Shown: positions 1 to 10,880, numbered from the stretch's first letter. The stretch: DNA of 38,167 nucleotides from Polaribacter sp. (GCA_030731625.1 JANQTQ010000207.1:1-38167), one strand, 5' to 3'. Program-made: numbers and translations. Notes: generated by a model not told the origin, from the sequence alone.

Positions 1-1
1 G

Positions 2-226
2 TTAGATGATAATGATTTGTTAGTTATAGACCGAAGTTTAGAACCCGCAAACAACAAAATTGCCGTTTGTTTTTTAGACGGCGAGTTTACCGTAAAACGT
101 TTACGTGTAGAAAAAAACGAAGTTTGGTTGCAACCAGAAAATCCTAATTATCCTATTATAAACATCACAGAAGAGAATGATTTTGTAATTTGGGGCATTG
201 TAACGAATGTTATTAAAAAAGTTTAA
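2..226 (+). CDS. umuD: UmuD-like translesion polymerase V autoproteolytic subunit, C-terminal part (5' truncated by window edge)
   Basis: Frame is open from base 2. LDDNDLLVIDRS...CFLDGEFTVKRL...VWLQPENPNYPII...VIWGIVTNVIKK matches the UmuD/S24 peptidase C-terminal core (DGEFTVKRL, GxVTxVIK). Confidence 0.85.
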   Translation, partial: LDDNDLLVIDRSLEPANNKIAVCFLDGEFTVKRLRVEKNEVWLQPENPNYPIINITEENDFVIWGIVTNVIKKV

Positions 227-263
227 GTTACCTCAAAATATCATCAAAATTAAAAAGCATAAA

Positions 264-297
264 AAAACTCCGAATAAAAATTCGGAGTTTTACTTTT
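264..297 (+). terminator. Hairpin terminator downstream of umuD
   Basis: Perfect 11-bp stem AAAACTCCGAA (264-274) / TTCGGAGTTTT (281-291) with a 6-nt loop and flanking A/T tracts. Confidence 0.75.
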
Positions 298-331
298 CAT
301 CGCTTCTCGAAAGCGCTTTAATTGAGAAGCT

Positions 332-2830
332 TTATTTATTCTTTGGATCATCCATATTCATGTATAAAATATCTGTATCGGTAGTCTCTTTGCCTAACAA
401 ATATTTACTAAAATGATCGGCTCTTAGCCAAAAAGAATATTCAGTCATATTACCAAAACCATGTCTTTGTCCTGGCATAATCATATATTTAAAACGTTTA
501 TTTGCTTTAATTAATTCGTTTGCCATTCTAATGGTTCCTGCCGGATTTACGTTATTATCCATATCACCATGAATCAACATTAAATGTCCTTTTAGGTTTT
601 TTGCCAACGATTGATTGTCATCAATTTTATAAACATAAGAACTTTTTCCTTTTTCATCAATTTCTTCTTTTACACCATGATGCGTTTCACTCCACCAAGA
701 ATTATACACATTATTATCATGATTTCCTGCGGATGAAACTGCCGCTTTAAAGAAATCTGGATAGACTAACATTGCTGCTGTAGACATAAATCCACCGCCA
801 GAATGACCGTAAATTCCTACTTTTTCGATATCGATAAATTTGTGTTTGTTTGCCAATTGTTGCGCCACATATTTTTTATCAGCCAAACCATAATCACGTA
901 AATTACCGTAACCATAATTATGATACCATTTAGACCTGTCTGGATGACCTCCTCTATTTCCTAATGTAATGACTACAAAACCAACTTGCGCCATTCTATC
1001 TAATCTGTCCATACTATAAGAAAACGATTTGTTAACCGCTTCAGTTTGTGGTCCAGGATACACATACTCTAACAACGGATATACTTTTGTAGAATCCATA
1101 TCAAAAGGCTTGTACATAACTCCGTAAATATCTGTAATTCCGTCATCTGCTTTCACTTTAAAAGTTTCTGGAAATTTATATCCTGATGCAAATAATTGCG
1201 ATAAATCTGCCGTTTCTAAATCCATTACCACTTTTCCGTTAGCGTCTCTTAATTCTGATTTTGGCACGGTATTTACCCTAGAAAAATTATTTACAAAATA
1301 TAGATTAGAATCTGCCATACTGGTGTTTGTAGTAAAATCACCAGCATTTAAAGTGCGCATTCCACTTCCGTTTAAATTAATTTTATACGAATGTAAATAA
1401 TACGGATCTTGATTTTTTTCTGCACCATTGGCACTAAAATATAAAGTTCTTGTTTTTTCATCTAAACCTTCAAAATTATCTACATGAAAATCGCCTTCTG
1501 TAACTTGGTTTTTTAATTTTCCATTAGCATCATATAAATAAAAATGTGCCCAACCATCACGCTCTGCCCAATGCAACATTTCGGTTTCATTGTTCAATAA
1601 AATTAACGGACGAGATTCTATATAGGTATTAAATCGTTCTTCTATGAGCGTTTTATATTCGCCTGTATTGATATCGGCTACATTGATATCATATTTTTTT
1701 CGATCTCTAGAAATTACACTAAAATAAATTTTTCCTTTTTTTGATAAAAGCAAAGAAGGTGTAAAATCATCATCTCTTTCAGATTGTTTTCTAGGCGCTC
1801 TAAAAACATCAATACTTTGTTGACGAACAGAATCTAAAGGCACTTTTACATGTGTTTTTGTAGGAATATCAAAAATTAATAATTCTGATTTATAATATTC
1901 TTGTTCTCCTGGCATGTGGTATTTATAGGTTTCTAAGGTTGGTCTTTTTTTACCCGTAGAATTTATAACCCATAAATCTTTAATATGTCTCGAATCTGAT
2001 TTTTCGAAAACAAACTTTTTAGAATCGTGCGACCAAGTTCCCCAAACACCTTTACGTTTGTCTTTATTTTTATCTTCATCAACATTATCCTCTCTTCCAT
2101 CCCGAGTATAGCCGTAATTTTCCTCGCCATCTTTTGTCCATTTATTTTCTACAACCGTGCTATCTTTTTCATCTTTTATAAACTTTTTAAAGTTTATTTT
2201 ATCCATCCAATACAAATTATAATTCTTGCCGTATAAAACGATTGAACTATCTGGAGCAACATTTGCCCATTTTTCCCAAGGTTTTTTATCTTCTTTTTTA
2301 GTGTTGATAATTGTTAAACCATTTCCTCCTAATCTATATTCTAAATAATAGGTTTTCTTTTCTTTCTTAGGTTTTTTTGATTTTTCTTTTTTAGCAGGAA
2401 TAGAGTCACTTTCTACGTCTTCTTTTTCATCAACAACCTCTACTTCTTCGGTAGATTCTACTCTAAAACGGATGGCATTTTCTGCATCATTAAACTTAAA
2501 TTTAAAATACGGCAAATGCTGTGCATCGTATGGATCTTTGGTGATTTCTGTTAACCACTTTGCCATTTTAACATTATCAAAAAGTTCTCTTTTGGTCTTT
2601 TTATCAGCATCCACCAAATAATAATTTGCTCCTTCGGATGTTTTATACGTATACCAAAAACGATTTCCGTTTTTTAACCAATGCGGATTTACACTCGTTG
2701 AGTGCACCATTTTAGCTAAGTTCGAAGGCGAATACTTAGCAGCTGCCCTATAATTAGGAATAGGAGTTTCTTGTGCAAAAATTACCGATACAGTAAATAA
2801 AAGCACGAAAAATAAAGTGTTATTTTTCAT
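332..2830 (-). CDS. S9 family (DPP IV/prolyl oligopeptidase-like) serine peptidase, secreted
   Basis: Signal peptide MKNNTLFFVLLFTVSVIFAQ (start refined from 2881 to 2830), catalytic GIYGHSGGGFMS, and HGDMDNNV and GQRHGFG motifs of the S9 catalytic domain. Confidence 0.92.
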   Translation of the reverse strand: MKNNTLFFVLLFTVSVIFAQETPIPNYRAAAKYSPSNLAKMVHSTSVNPHWLKNGNRFWYTYKTSEGANYYLVDADKKTKRELFDNVKMAKWLTEITKDPYDAQHLPYFKFKFNDAENAIRFRVESTEEVEVVDEKEDVESDSIPAKKEKSKKPKKEKKTYYLEYRLGGNGLTIINTKKEDKKPWEKWANVAPDSSIVLYGKNYNLYWMDKINFKKFIKDEKDSTVVENKWTKDGEENYGYTRDGREDNVDEDKNKDKRKGVWGTWSHDSKKFVFEKSDSRHIKDLWVINSTGKKRPTLETYKYHMPGEQEYYKSELLIFDIPTKTHVKVPLDSVRQQSIDVFRAPRKQSERDDDFTPSLLLSKKGKIYFSVISRDRKKYDINVADINTGEYKTLIEERFNTYIESRPLILLNNETEMLHWAERDGWAHFYLYDANGKLKNQVTEGDFHVDNFEGLDEKTRTLYFSANGAEKNQDPYYLHSYKINLNGSGMRTLNAGDFTTNTSMADSNLYFVNNFSRVNTVPKSELRDANGKVVMDLETADLSQLFASGYKFPETFKVKADDGITDIYGVMYKPFDMDSTKVYPLLEYVYPGPQTEAVNKSFSYSMDRLDRMAQVGFVVITLGNRGGHPDRSKWYHNYGYGNLRDYGLADKKYVAQQLANKHKFIDIEKVGIYGHSGGGFMSTAAMLVYPDFFKAAVSSAGNHDNNVYNSWWSETHHGVKEEIDEKGKSSYVYKIDDNQSLAKNLKGHLMLIHGDMDNNVNPAGTIRMANELIKANKRFKYMIMPGQRHGFGNMTEYSFWLRADHFSKYLLGKETTDTDILYMNMDDPKNK

Positions 2831-2921
2831 TTGTATGTTTGATTTGTTTGAATTTGAGCTAAAGTTCACGAAAACAAACAATCCTACAAATTTTAAATTG
2901 ACATTTTAACACTCTTTAACA

Positions 2922-3371
2922 TTAATTGAGATTTCTTTTTTCGACAAAAAAACGTTTTAATAATTGAGAACATTCATTTTCTAAAATGCCAGTAACCACT
3001 TTTGTCTTTGGATGTAATGTTGTTTTTAAGTTGACAAAACCTCTTTCTGGTTCTGAAGCACCAAACACAATTTTACCAATTTGCGCCCAATAACTTGCAC
3101 CAGCACACATTTGGCAAGGTTCTAAAGTTACATACAACACACAATCTTTTAAATATTTACCACCTAAAAAATCGGCTGCTGCAGTAAACGCCTGCATTTC
3201 TGCATGTGCCGTTACATCGTTTAAAGTTTCTGTTAAATTATGCGCTCTTGCTATAATTTGATCTTTAAAAACGATAATTGCGCCCACAGGAACTTCGCCT
3301 TTATCAAAAGCGTTTTCTGCCTCTTGCAAGGCTTTTTTCATAAAATAAATATCATCAAAAGGTTGTATCAT
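2922..3371 (-). CDS. tadA: tRNA-specific adenosine deaminase / nucleoside deaminase
   Basis: HAEMQAF and PCQMCAGA zinc-binding deaminase motifs; 149 aa. Confidence 0.88.
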   Translation of the reverse strand: MIQPFDDIYFMKKALQEAENAFDKGEVPVGAIIVFKDQIIARAHNLTETLNDVTAHAEMQAFTAAADFLGGKYLKDCVLYVTLEPCQMCAGASYWAQIGKIVFGASEPERGFVNLKTTLHPKTKVVTGILENECSQLLKRFFVEKRNLN

Positions 3372-3424
3372 GGATAAATAATTAAGTTTTCAATATTACA
3401 AAAACTTTTTGATGAGTAATATTG

Positions 3425-3432
3425 TATTTTTG
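3425..3432 (+). promoter_or_regulatory. Possible Bacteroidota -7 element (TATTTTTG) for dxs
   Basis: Matches TAnnTTTG, 8 bp before the ATG at 3440. No well-spaced -33 TTG was found. Confidence 0.35.
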
Positions 3433-3439
3433 CATCCGA

Positions 3440-5212
3440 ATGAAAAATTTGTTAGACAACATATCAAATCCGTCTGATTTAAGAAAATTAAATCCAGAAC
3501 AATTGCCGCAATTAGCAAAAGAATTGCGTGCATTCATTATTGATATTCTTGCCACAAAAGAAGGACATTTAGGTGCAAGTTTAGGCGTTGTAGAACTCAC
3601 AATTGCACTTCATTATTTGTTTGATACGCCTACTGATTTATTGGTTTGGGATGTTGGGCATCAAGCATACGGACATAAAATTTTAACGGGTAGAAAAGAC
3701 GTTTTTCATACCAACAGACAATTTAACGGAATTGCAGGTTTCCCATCAAGAAAAGAAAGCGAATTTGATGCTTTTGGAGTTGGACATTCTTCTACTTCTA
3801 TTTCTGCCGCTTTAGGAATGGCAATTGCATCAAACTTAAAAGGCGAAACAGAAAAACATCATATTGCGGTTATTGGTGATGCGTCAATTGCAAGCGGAAT
3901 GGCTTTTGAAGCCATGAACCATGCAGGCGTTTCTGATGCAAATTTATTGATCATTTTAAACGATAATGCAATCGGAATTGATCCTTCTGTTGGCGCATTA
4001 AAAGAATATTTAACAAAGGTTAAAACCGATAAAAGGTTAGCGGTTCAAAACAACATCATAAAAGCCTTAAATTTTGATTATTCTGGTCCAATTGATGGTC
4101 ATGATTTTCCTTCTATTTTATCAGAATTAGAAAGATTGAAACACGTAAAAGGTCCGAAATTTTTACATGTAATTACTACAAAAGGAAAAGGTTTACAGCA
4201 AGCTGAAGACGATCAAGTTACCTATCATGCTCCAGGAAAATTTGATAAAATTTCTGGCGAAAGAATAAAAAAGGAAGCAAGTTTATTTACAAAATATCAA
4301 GATGTTTTTGGAAAAACAATTGTAGAGTTAGCTGATAAAAATGAGCGTATTGTAGGTATTACACCGGCAATGTTAACAGGAAGTTCGTTAAAATTTATGA
4401 TCGAAAAATTTCCAAATAGAACTTTTGATGTAGGAATTGCAGAACAACATGCGGTTACTTTGGCAGCAGGAATGGCAACTCAAGGATTAATTCCGTTTTG
4501 TAATATTTACTCCACTTTTTTACAACGCGCTTACGATCAGGTAATTCATGATGTTGCTTTACAAAATTTACCCGTAATTTTTTGTTTAGACAGAGCTGGT
4601 TTGGTTGGCGAAGATGGCGCAACGCATCATGGTGTTTTTGATTTGGCATATTTAAGATGCATTCCTAATTTGATCATTTTTGCGCCAAGAAATGAAATTG
4701 AATTGCGTAATATTTTATATACGGCTCAATTAGGTTTAAAAAACCCAATAGCAATTCGCTATCCTAGAGGAAAAGGAAAAATTATAGATTGGCAACAACC
4801 TTTTGAAAAAATTGAAATCGGAAAAGGTATTTGCTTAAAAGAAGGGAAAAGTATTGCAGTTTTATCCGTAGGAACTATCGCAGACACCGTTTCTGAAGCC
4901 ATTATTTTATCAGAAAAAAGTGATAAAATTGCGCATTATAACATGCGTTTTATAAAACCTTTGGATGAAAATTTAGTACACCGTATTTTTAAGAAATATC
5001 AAACGATAATCACTGTAGAAGACGGCACAATTAATGGCGGATTTGGATCCTCAATTTTAGAATTTTCAGCAAAAAACAATTACAAAAACAACATCAAAAT
5101 TTTAGGAATTCCGGATGAATTTATAGAACACGGAAGTGTAGAAATATTGCAACAGAAAATTGGTTTAGACGCAACTTCTATTGCAACACTTTTACATACT
5201 ATTTCCTGTTAA
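3440..5212 (+). CDS. dxs: 1-deoxy-D-xylulose-5-phosphate synthase
   Basis: Thiamine-enzyme motifs VWDVGHQAYGHKILTGR, IAVIGDASIASGMAFEA, GIAEQHAVTLAAGMA, RYPRGKG. Start refined to MKNLLDN at 3440. Confidence 0.95.
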   Translation: MKNLLDNISNPSDLRKLNPEQLPQLAKELRAFIIDILATKEGHLGASLGVVELTIALHYLFDTPTDLLVWDVGHQAYGHKILTGRKDVFHTNRQFNGIAGFPSRKESEFDAFGVGHSSTSISAALGMAIASNLKGETEKHHIAVIGDASIASGMAFEAMNHAGVSDANLLIILNDNAIGIDPSVGALKEYLTKVKTDKRLAVQNNIIKALNFDYSGPIDGHDFPSILSELERLKHVKGPKFLHVITTKGKGLQQAEDDQVTYHAPGKFDKISGERIKKEASLFTKYQDVFGKTIVELADKNERIVGITPAMLTGSSLKFMIEKFPNRTFDVGIAEQHAVTLAAGMATQGLIPFCNIYSTFLQRAYDQVIHDVALQNLPVIFCLDRAGLVGEDGATHHGVFDLAYLRCIPNLIIFAPRNEIELRNILYTAQLGLKNPIAIRYPRGKGKIIDWQQPFEKIEIGKGICLKEGKSIAVLSVGTIADTVSEAIILSEKSDKIAHYNMRFIKPLDENLVHRIFKKYQTIITVEDGTINGGFGSSILEFSAKNNYKNNIKILGIPDEFIEHGSVEILQQKIGLDATSIATLLHTISC

Positions 5213-6535
5213 TTTTTTGTGCATTCTAATTGCATAACTATCAGACATTCCTGCAACATAGCTACAAATTAGCATAATTCTGTTGTATACATTTTCGCTT
5301 TCAATTTGATATTCTTCTGGCAATAAGTTTAAAACAAGCTTGTCATAATTAGATGAATTTCCATCAAACTGATTATTTAAAGCAGTCACAAAAACATCTA
5401 ATAAATCAGCTATAATTCTGTATCCAGCAACCTCTTTTTCTACAACTTCTTTGCTCTTGTATATTTTATCAACACTAATTTTTATAATGTCATTAATTTG
5501 CGCTTCGTATGCACATTTCTCTAATAAAGACTTCTCAAAAGTACCATTTAAAATAGCATCTTCATTTGCAAGAAAAATGTTTACCGCTTCGTTAATTAAA
5601 ACCCCAATTGCCAACGCTCTTAAATAACTTACTCTATCTTTTTTGTGCTGTAAAGAATGGTATTTTTTACTGTCGATGGTATCTTTTACCAACTTTATCA
5701 TGTATTCCAAAGCAAATTCCTCATCAATTAAGCCCAGATTAATTCCGTCTTCAAAATCGATAATTGTATAGCAAATATCATCTGCCGCCTCCACTAAATA
5801 CGCTAAAGGATGTCTATAAAAAGAGATGTTTTCTGATGATTTTTGCAACATTCCTAAATCTTCTACTACCTCTAAGAATGCTGTTGTTTCCGATTGAAAA
5901 AAGCCATATTTCTTATCAACAATGTGATTTGTTGGCTTCTTCGGTAAACTTTCTTTTGGGTATTTTAAAAACGCGCCTAAAGTTGCATAACTCAAACGTA
6001 ATCCGCCAGAAATGCCTTCTCTAGATTCTGTCAGAATTTTAAATCCGTTTGCATTTCCTTCAAAATCTATTAAATCTTGGTATTCTTTTGCTGATAATTG
6101 GTCTTTGTATTTTACCCCTTTTCCAGATTTAAAATACTCACCAATTGCTTTTTCACCAGAATGGCCAAAAGGCGGATTTCCAATATCATGCGTTACAGAA
6201 GCCGCGGCAACAATTGCTCCGAAATCGTTAAAAGTATACCCTAATTCCACTAATTCTGGATGACGCTCTAACAACACCTTCCCCACTCTTCTACCCAACG
6301 TTCTACCAACTACTGAAACTTCTAGACTATGAGTTAAACGAGTGTGCACAAAATCAGTTTCCGACAATGGAATTACCTGTGTTTTGTCTTGTAAACTTCT
6401 AAATGCTGATGAAAATATAATTCTATCAAAATCCACATCAAACCCCAAACGAGTTTCATCTTGCGCAATTCTTGGTCGTTTTTCTGTATCTCCAAAACGT
6501 TTTAAAGAGAGTAGTTCTTGCCAGTTCATCATCAT
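5192..6535 (-). CDS. dgt: dGTP triphosphohydrolase (dGTPase, HD domain)
   Basis: FSSAFRSLQDKTQVIPL, TRLTHSLEVSVVGR, THDIGNPPFGHSGEKAI: dGTPase/HD signatures. Confidence 0.93.
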   Translation of the reverse strand: MMMNWQELLSLKRFGDTEKRPRIAQDETRLGFDVDFDRIIFSSAFRSLQDKTQVIPLSETDFVHTRLTHSLEVSVVGRTLGRRVGKVLLERHPELVELGYTFNDFGAIVAAASVTHDIGNPPFGHSGEKAIGEYFKSGKGVKYKDQLSAKEYQDLIDFEGNANGFKILTESREGISGGLRLSYATLGAFLKYPKESLPKKPTNHIVDKKYGFFQSETTAFLEVVEDLGMLQKSSENISFYRHPLAYLVEAADDICYTIIDFEDGINLGLIDEEFALEYMIKLVKDTIDSKKYHSLQHKKDRVSYLRALAIGVLINEAVNIFLANEDAILNGTFEKSLLEKCAYEAQINDIIKISVDKIYKSKEVVEKEVAGYRIIADLLDVFVTALNNQFDGNSSNYDKLVLNLLPEEYQIESENVYNRIMLICSYVAGMSDSYAIRMHKKLTGNSM

Positions 6536-6538
6536 TTT

Positions 6539-8302
6539 TTAATTATTTTCGTTTTCTAAAATTGCATCTTTTTCTGAATATAGTAATTCTGCTACCTGAA
6601 TTAAATTTCTTACTAATTCATTTACATTTACGTTATCATTTACTAAAGAGGACGCCATATCTATGGTTATTAAATTTTTCCGAATCAATTTATTAATTGA
6701 TTTATTATCTGTATTCACAGCTATTTTAGCACTTTTTTTCAACTTTAATAACTGTTGATAGTGTTCCTCTTTTTCTTCATTTGTTCTAAACAAATAAATA
6801 ACTCTAAGAACTTTTACTACCTTTTTTCTAAATTTATTATACTCCTTTTGGATATGTTCGTTATCAGAATTTGAAAAAATAGCAATATTTTTAGTTAAAT
6901 CTTTGGTGTCTTTTATAATCTTAACCATGATTCTATTTGCTACTTTAATCTGACTCAATTGTTTATTTTGAGCGTTCGTAAATTTCAAATTTTCTTGACC
7001 TTTAGTAGCAAAATTAATTATTTGTCCGTAAATATATTTTACCTTATTGTAATATAATTGATCTATATCTACATTCATTTGCTCATTAGAATTCTTAACA
7101 ATTTTCTTAATTTTCTCGTCAGAAGTAATTGCATTTCTATGGATATTTAATGAGTGGGCAACAATTTCAAATATGGTGTTTTTGTACAAATCTTTCGATT
7201 CTTTTAAAAGTGATGAAATAAGTGTACTTGGAAATTTTAAAATTGCTTCATTTAAATAAATTGGTTTAATAATATCGTCACTCACTTTTTCTTTAAATAG
7301 CTTCAACAAAAGCAGTTCTAATTTCTTGATAAACGGCACCATAATAACAACACCAATAATGTTAAATATGGTATGAAATAAAGCCAATTTTAAAGTATAA
7401 TCTGTTTCTGCTATGTGTATAAAAGCAGATATATAATTTACTAATTTTGCTAAAGGATAAATTAAAATTAAGGCAACAACTCCTGTAATTACATTAAAAA
7501 ACAAGTGCGCACCTGCCAATCTTTTTCCGGCTACATTAGACTTTATGGCTCCTAAAACCGCTGTGATAGTTGTACCTACATTTGCACCAATAGCCAAAGC
7601 CAAAGCGTTTTCATACTCAATTTGCCCTGCGGCTAAAGCAGTTAAAACCAACACTAATGAGGCAGCGCTAGATTGCAATACAACCGTAATAATGATTCCT
7701 ATTCCCGTATATAGAATTACACCTTTAAAGCCAGAAACAGCATACGCTGTTAAATTAATTTGTGTACTAAAAACATCAAAACCTTCTTTCATGAAATAAA
7801 TTCCGAGAAAGAAAAAACCCAGACCAGCTAATACATTTCCTGTACCTCTTAGATTATCATTTTTTTGAAGTGTAAAAATTAAACCAAAAATAATCATTGG
7901 CATTGCCAATGCTGAAATGTCAATTTTCAATCCGAAACCAGCTACTAACCAAGCAGTTGCCGTACTACCAATATTAGCACCAAAAATTAAACCTAATCCG
8001 CCAGAAAGACTTAACAAACCTGCACTTATAAAAGAAATTGTAATTACAGAAACTAAAGAACTAGATTGTATTAAAGCCGTAACTACAGCACCCGCTGTGA
8101 TACTTTTATATAATTTATCGGTTGATTTTTTTAGTATACTTTGAAGCGGCCCTTTGGTAAATACTTTAAACCCTTCTTCTAGCATTCCCATTCCAAATAA
8201 CAGCACAGCAACACCTGCTGTTATTGTTTTGAAATTTGGGTTAAAAAATAGAATGATAGCTAATATTGCTAAAAAAATAATGAATAGTATTTTTTTAATC
8301 AT
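6539..8302 (-). CDS. Na+/Pi cotransporter family protein with C-terminal PhoU-like domain
   Basis: Paired GANIGST/GANVGTT and QSSS/QSSA repeats of NptA/PNaS-type cotransporters; soluble helical C-terminus. Confidence 0.9.
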   Translation of the reverse strand: MIKKILFIIFLAILAIILFFNPNFKTITAGVAVLLFGMGMLEEGFKVFTKGPLQSILKKSTDKLYKSITAGAVVTALIQSSSLVSVITISFISAGLLSLSGGLGLIFGANIGSTATAWLVAGFGLKIDISALAMPMIIFGLIFTLQKNDNLRGTGNVLAGLGFFFLGIYFMKEGFDVFSTQINLTAYAVSGFKGVILYTGIGIIITVVLQSSAASLVLVLTALAAGQIEYENALALAIGANVGTTITAVLGAIKSNVAGKRLAGAHLFFNVITGVVALILIYPLAKLVNYISAFIHIAETDYTLKLALFHTIFNIIGVVIMVPFIKKLELLLLKLFKEKVSDDIIKPIYLNEAILKFPSTLISSLLKESKDLYKNTIFEIVAHSLNIHRNAITSDEKIKKIVKNSNEQMNVDIDQLYYNKVKYIYGQIINFATKGQENLKFTNAQNKQLSQIKVANRIMVKIIKDTKDLTKNIAIFSNSDNEHIQKEYNKFRKKVVKVLRVIYLFRTNEEKEEHYQQLLKLKKSAKIAVNTDNKSINKLIRKNLITIDMASSLVNDNVNVNELVRNLIQVAELLYSEKDAILENENN

Positions 8303-8366
8303 TTTAAAAGATGCTTCAATTTTAAGGGTTTCATAAATAATTTGTAAACATAAAGATATTAATTGT

Positions 8367-8408
8367 AATTAAAAAAAGAGAAGTATTTCTACTTCTCTTT
8401 TTTTAATT
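8367..8408. terminator. Bidirectional-looking hairpin terminator
   Basis: Perfect 19-bp inverted repeat AATTAAAAAAAGAGAAGTA (8367-8385) / TACTTCTCTTTTTTTAATT (8390-8408) with a 4-nt loop, downstream of nrdA (minus strand). Confidence 0.8.
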
Positions 8409-8450
8409 GTTTTAATTTTAACATCACAAATAAAATTTAGAATCTTAATT

Positions 8451-8481
8451 GACAGATTGCTTCACTTTGTTCGAAATGACG
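8451..8481. repeat. Dispersed CAGATTGCTTC...GACG element, copy 1
   Basis: GACAGATTGCTTCACTTTGTTCGAAATGACG shares the CAGATTGCTTC core and a GACG tail with 14270-14297. Confidence 0.5.
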
Positions 8482-8489
8482 TTTTATTT

Positions 8490-10880
8490 TTAAGACCCAC
8501 ACATTTCGCAATCATCTGGTTCTGCATTTCTAGAGGCAGCTACCATCGCTTTAAATTCAGCAGGACTCATTGGCTTATCTAACACTTCTTCCTTTTTTTC
8601 TTTCGAAACTGTAAATTGTGTTGCATTTACCGCGGATTTTGTTCTTAAATAATACATTCCTGTTTTTAAACCAGATTTCCATCCGTAGAAATGCATTGAC
8701 GTTAATTTACCAAAATCTGGATCTTTCATAAACAAGTTTAAAGACTGAGATTGATCTATAAAATATCCTCTATGGCGCGCCATGTCAATAATATCTTTCA
8801 TACTCATTTCCCAAACTGTTTTGTACAATTCTCTTAAATCTGCCGGAATTGTTTCTATATGTTGGATAGATCCATTTGCGCGCATAATGTTTTCTTTCAT
8901 ATCATTATCCCACAAACCTAGTTCTACTAAATCTTCTAATAAATGTTTATTTACGACAATAAATTCTCCTGATAAAACTCTACGTGTATAAATATTAGAA
9001 GTATATGGCTCAAAAGCTTCATTGTTTCCTAAAATTTGCGATGTAGAAGCAGTTGGCATTGGCGCCATTAACAATGAGTTTCTAACGCCATGTTTTTTTA
9101 CTTGCTTTCGCAATTTGGCCCAATCCCAATTACCACTTAATTCTTCATCTTTAACACCCCACATATTAAATTGAAATTCTCCTTCAGACATTGGCGAACC
9201 TTTAAATGTAGAATAAGGGCCTTTTACTTTTGCAATTTCCATAGAAGAAGTTACCGCTGCAAAATACATGGTTTCAAATATTTCTTGATTTAGTTTTTTA
9301 GCTTCATCAGACGTAAAAGGCAAACGTAATTGAATAAAAGCATCTGCCAAACCTTGAATTCCTAACCCCACAGGTCGGTGTCTTAAATTAGAGTTTTCTG
9401 CTTCTTTTACAGGATAGAAATTCATATCTATTACTGTATCTAGATTACGAATTACTTTTTTAGTGATGTCAAATAATTTTTTGTGATTAAAAAACTTTAC
9501 GCCATCTTCTTTTTCTGTTACAAACATTGGCAATGCAATAGACGCTAAATTACAAACCGCAACTTCGTCTTTTGCCGTGTATTCCATAATTTCTGTACAT
9601 AAGTTTGATGAACGAATGGTACCTAAATTCTTCTGATTCGATTTTCTATTTGCAGCATCTTTATACAACATATACGGAGTTCCTGTCTCAATTTGAGATT
9701 CTAAGATTTTCTCCCAAAGCTCACGAGCTTTAATCGTTTTTCTTCCTTTTCCTGCAGCTTCGTAACTAGTGTATAAACGCTCAAACTCTTCTCCATAAGT
9801 GTCGTATAAATGAGGACATTCGTGAGGACACATTAAAGTCCATTCTGCATCTTGCTGCACACGCTCCATAAATAAATCTGATATCCACATTGCATAGAAT
9901 AAATCTCTTGCACGCATTTCTTCTTTTCCATGATTTTTCTTTAAATCTAAAAAGTCGAAAATATCTGCATGCCAAGTTTCAATATAAATAGCAAAAGAAC
10001 CTTTACGTTTTCCTCCACCTTGATCTACGTAACGTGCAGTATCATTGAAAACACGTAACATTGGCACAATTCCATTTGATGTTCCATTGGTACCTGCAAT
10101 ATAACTTCCTGTCGCTCTAACATTATGAATAGACAACCCTATTCCGCCTGCAGATTGTGAAATTTTAGCAGTTTGTTTTAGCGTATCGTAAATTCCTTCA
10201 ATACTATCATCTTGCATTTGTAATAAAAAACAAGAGGACATTTGTGGTTTTGGTGTTCCTGCATTGAACAACGTTGGTGTTGCATGAGTAAAGTATTTCT
10301 TACTCATCAATTCGTATGTCGCAATTGCTTCATCAATATCACTTTTATGAATTCCAACAGCAACACGCATTAACATTTGTTGTGGACGCTCAACAATAAG
10401 TCCGTTTAATTTTAACAAGTAAGAACGTTCTAAGGTTTTAAAACCAAAATAATCATAGTTAAAATCTCTATTATAGATGATGGTAGAATCTAATTTTTGA
10501 GCATTTTCTTTGATAATTTCATATACATCATCAGCAATTAATGGCGATTTTTTACCAGTACGTGGATTTACGTAGTAGTATAAATCATCCATCGTTTCAG
10601 AAAATGATTTTTTGGTGTTTTTATGTAAGTTAGAAACAGCAATTCGTGCAGCAAGTTTGGCATAATCAGGATGAGCTGTGGTCATAGTTGCTGAAATTTC
10701 TGCTGCTAAATTATCTAATTCTGAGGTAGTTACACCATCATACAATCCTTCAATAACACGCATTGCAACTTTTACTGGATCAACAATAATATTTAATCCA
10801 TAACACATTTTTTTAACTCTAGCTGTGATTTTATCGAACATCACAGGTTCTTTTCTACCATCTCTTTTTACTACGAACAT
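8490..10880 (-). CDS. nrdA: Ribonucleoside-diphosphate reductase, class I alpha subunit
   Basis: N-terminal ATP-cone ([18 protein letters not shown]), [35 protein letters not shown]-terminal CEMCGS. Confidence 0.96.
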   Translation of the reverse strand: MFVVKRDGRKEPVMFDKITARVKKMCYGLNIIVDPVKVAMRVIEGLYDGVTTSELDNLAAEISATMTTAHPDYAKLAARIAVSNLHKNTKKSFSETMDDLYYYVNPRTGKKSPLIADDVYEIIKENAQKLDSTIIYNRDFNYDYFGFKTLERSYLLKLNGLIVERPQQMLMRVAVGIHKSDIDEAIATYELMSKKYFTHATPTLFNAGTPKPQMSSCFLLQMQDDSIEGIYDTLKQTAKISQSAGGIGLSIHNVRATGSYIAGTNGTSNGIVPMLRVFNDTARYVDQGGGKRKGSFAIYIETWHADIFDFLDLKKNHGKEEMRARDLFYAMWISDLFMERVQQDAEWTLMCPHECPHLYDTYGEEFERLYTSYEAAGKGRKTIKARELWEKILESQIETGTPYMLYKDAANRKSNQKNLGTIRSSNLCTEIMEYTAKDEVAVCNLASIALPMFVTEKEDGVKFFNHKKLFDITKKVIRNLDTVIDMNFYPVKEAENSNLRHRPVGLGIQGLADAFIQLRLPFTSDEAKKLNQEIFETMYFAAVTSSMEIAKVKGPYSTFKGSPMSEGEFQFNMWGVKDEELSGNWDWAKLRKQVKKHGVRNSLLMAPMPTASTSQILGNNEAFEPYTSNIYTRRVLSGEFIVVNKHLLEDLVELGLWDNDMKENIMRANGSIQHIETIPADLRELYKTVWEMSMKDIIDMARHRGYFIDQSQSLNLFMKDPDFGKLTSMHFYGWKSGLKTGMYYLRTKSAVNATQFTVSKEKKEEVLDKPMSPAEFKAMVAASRNAEPDDCEMCGS

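Noticed and set aside
207-416. 69-aa + strand ORF after umuD
   Set aside because: Crosses the terminator hairpin and the end of the peptidase gene; no domain.
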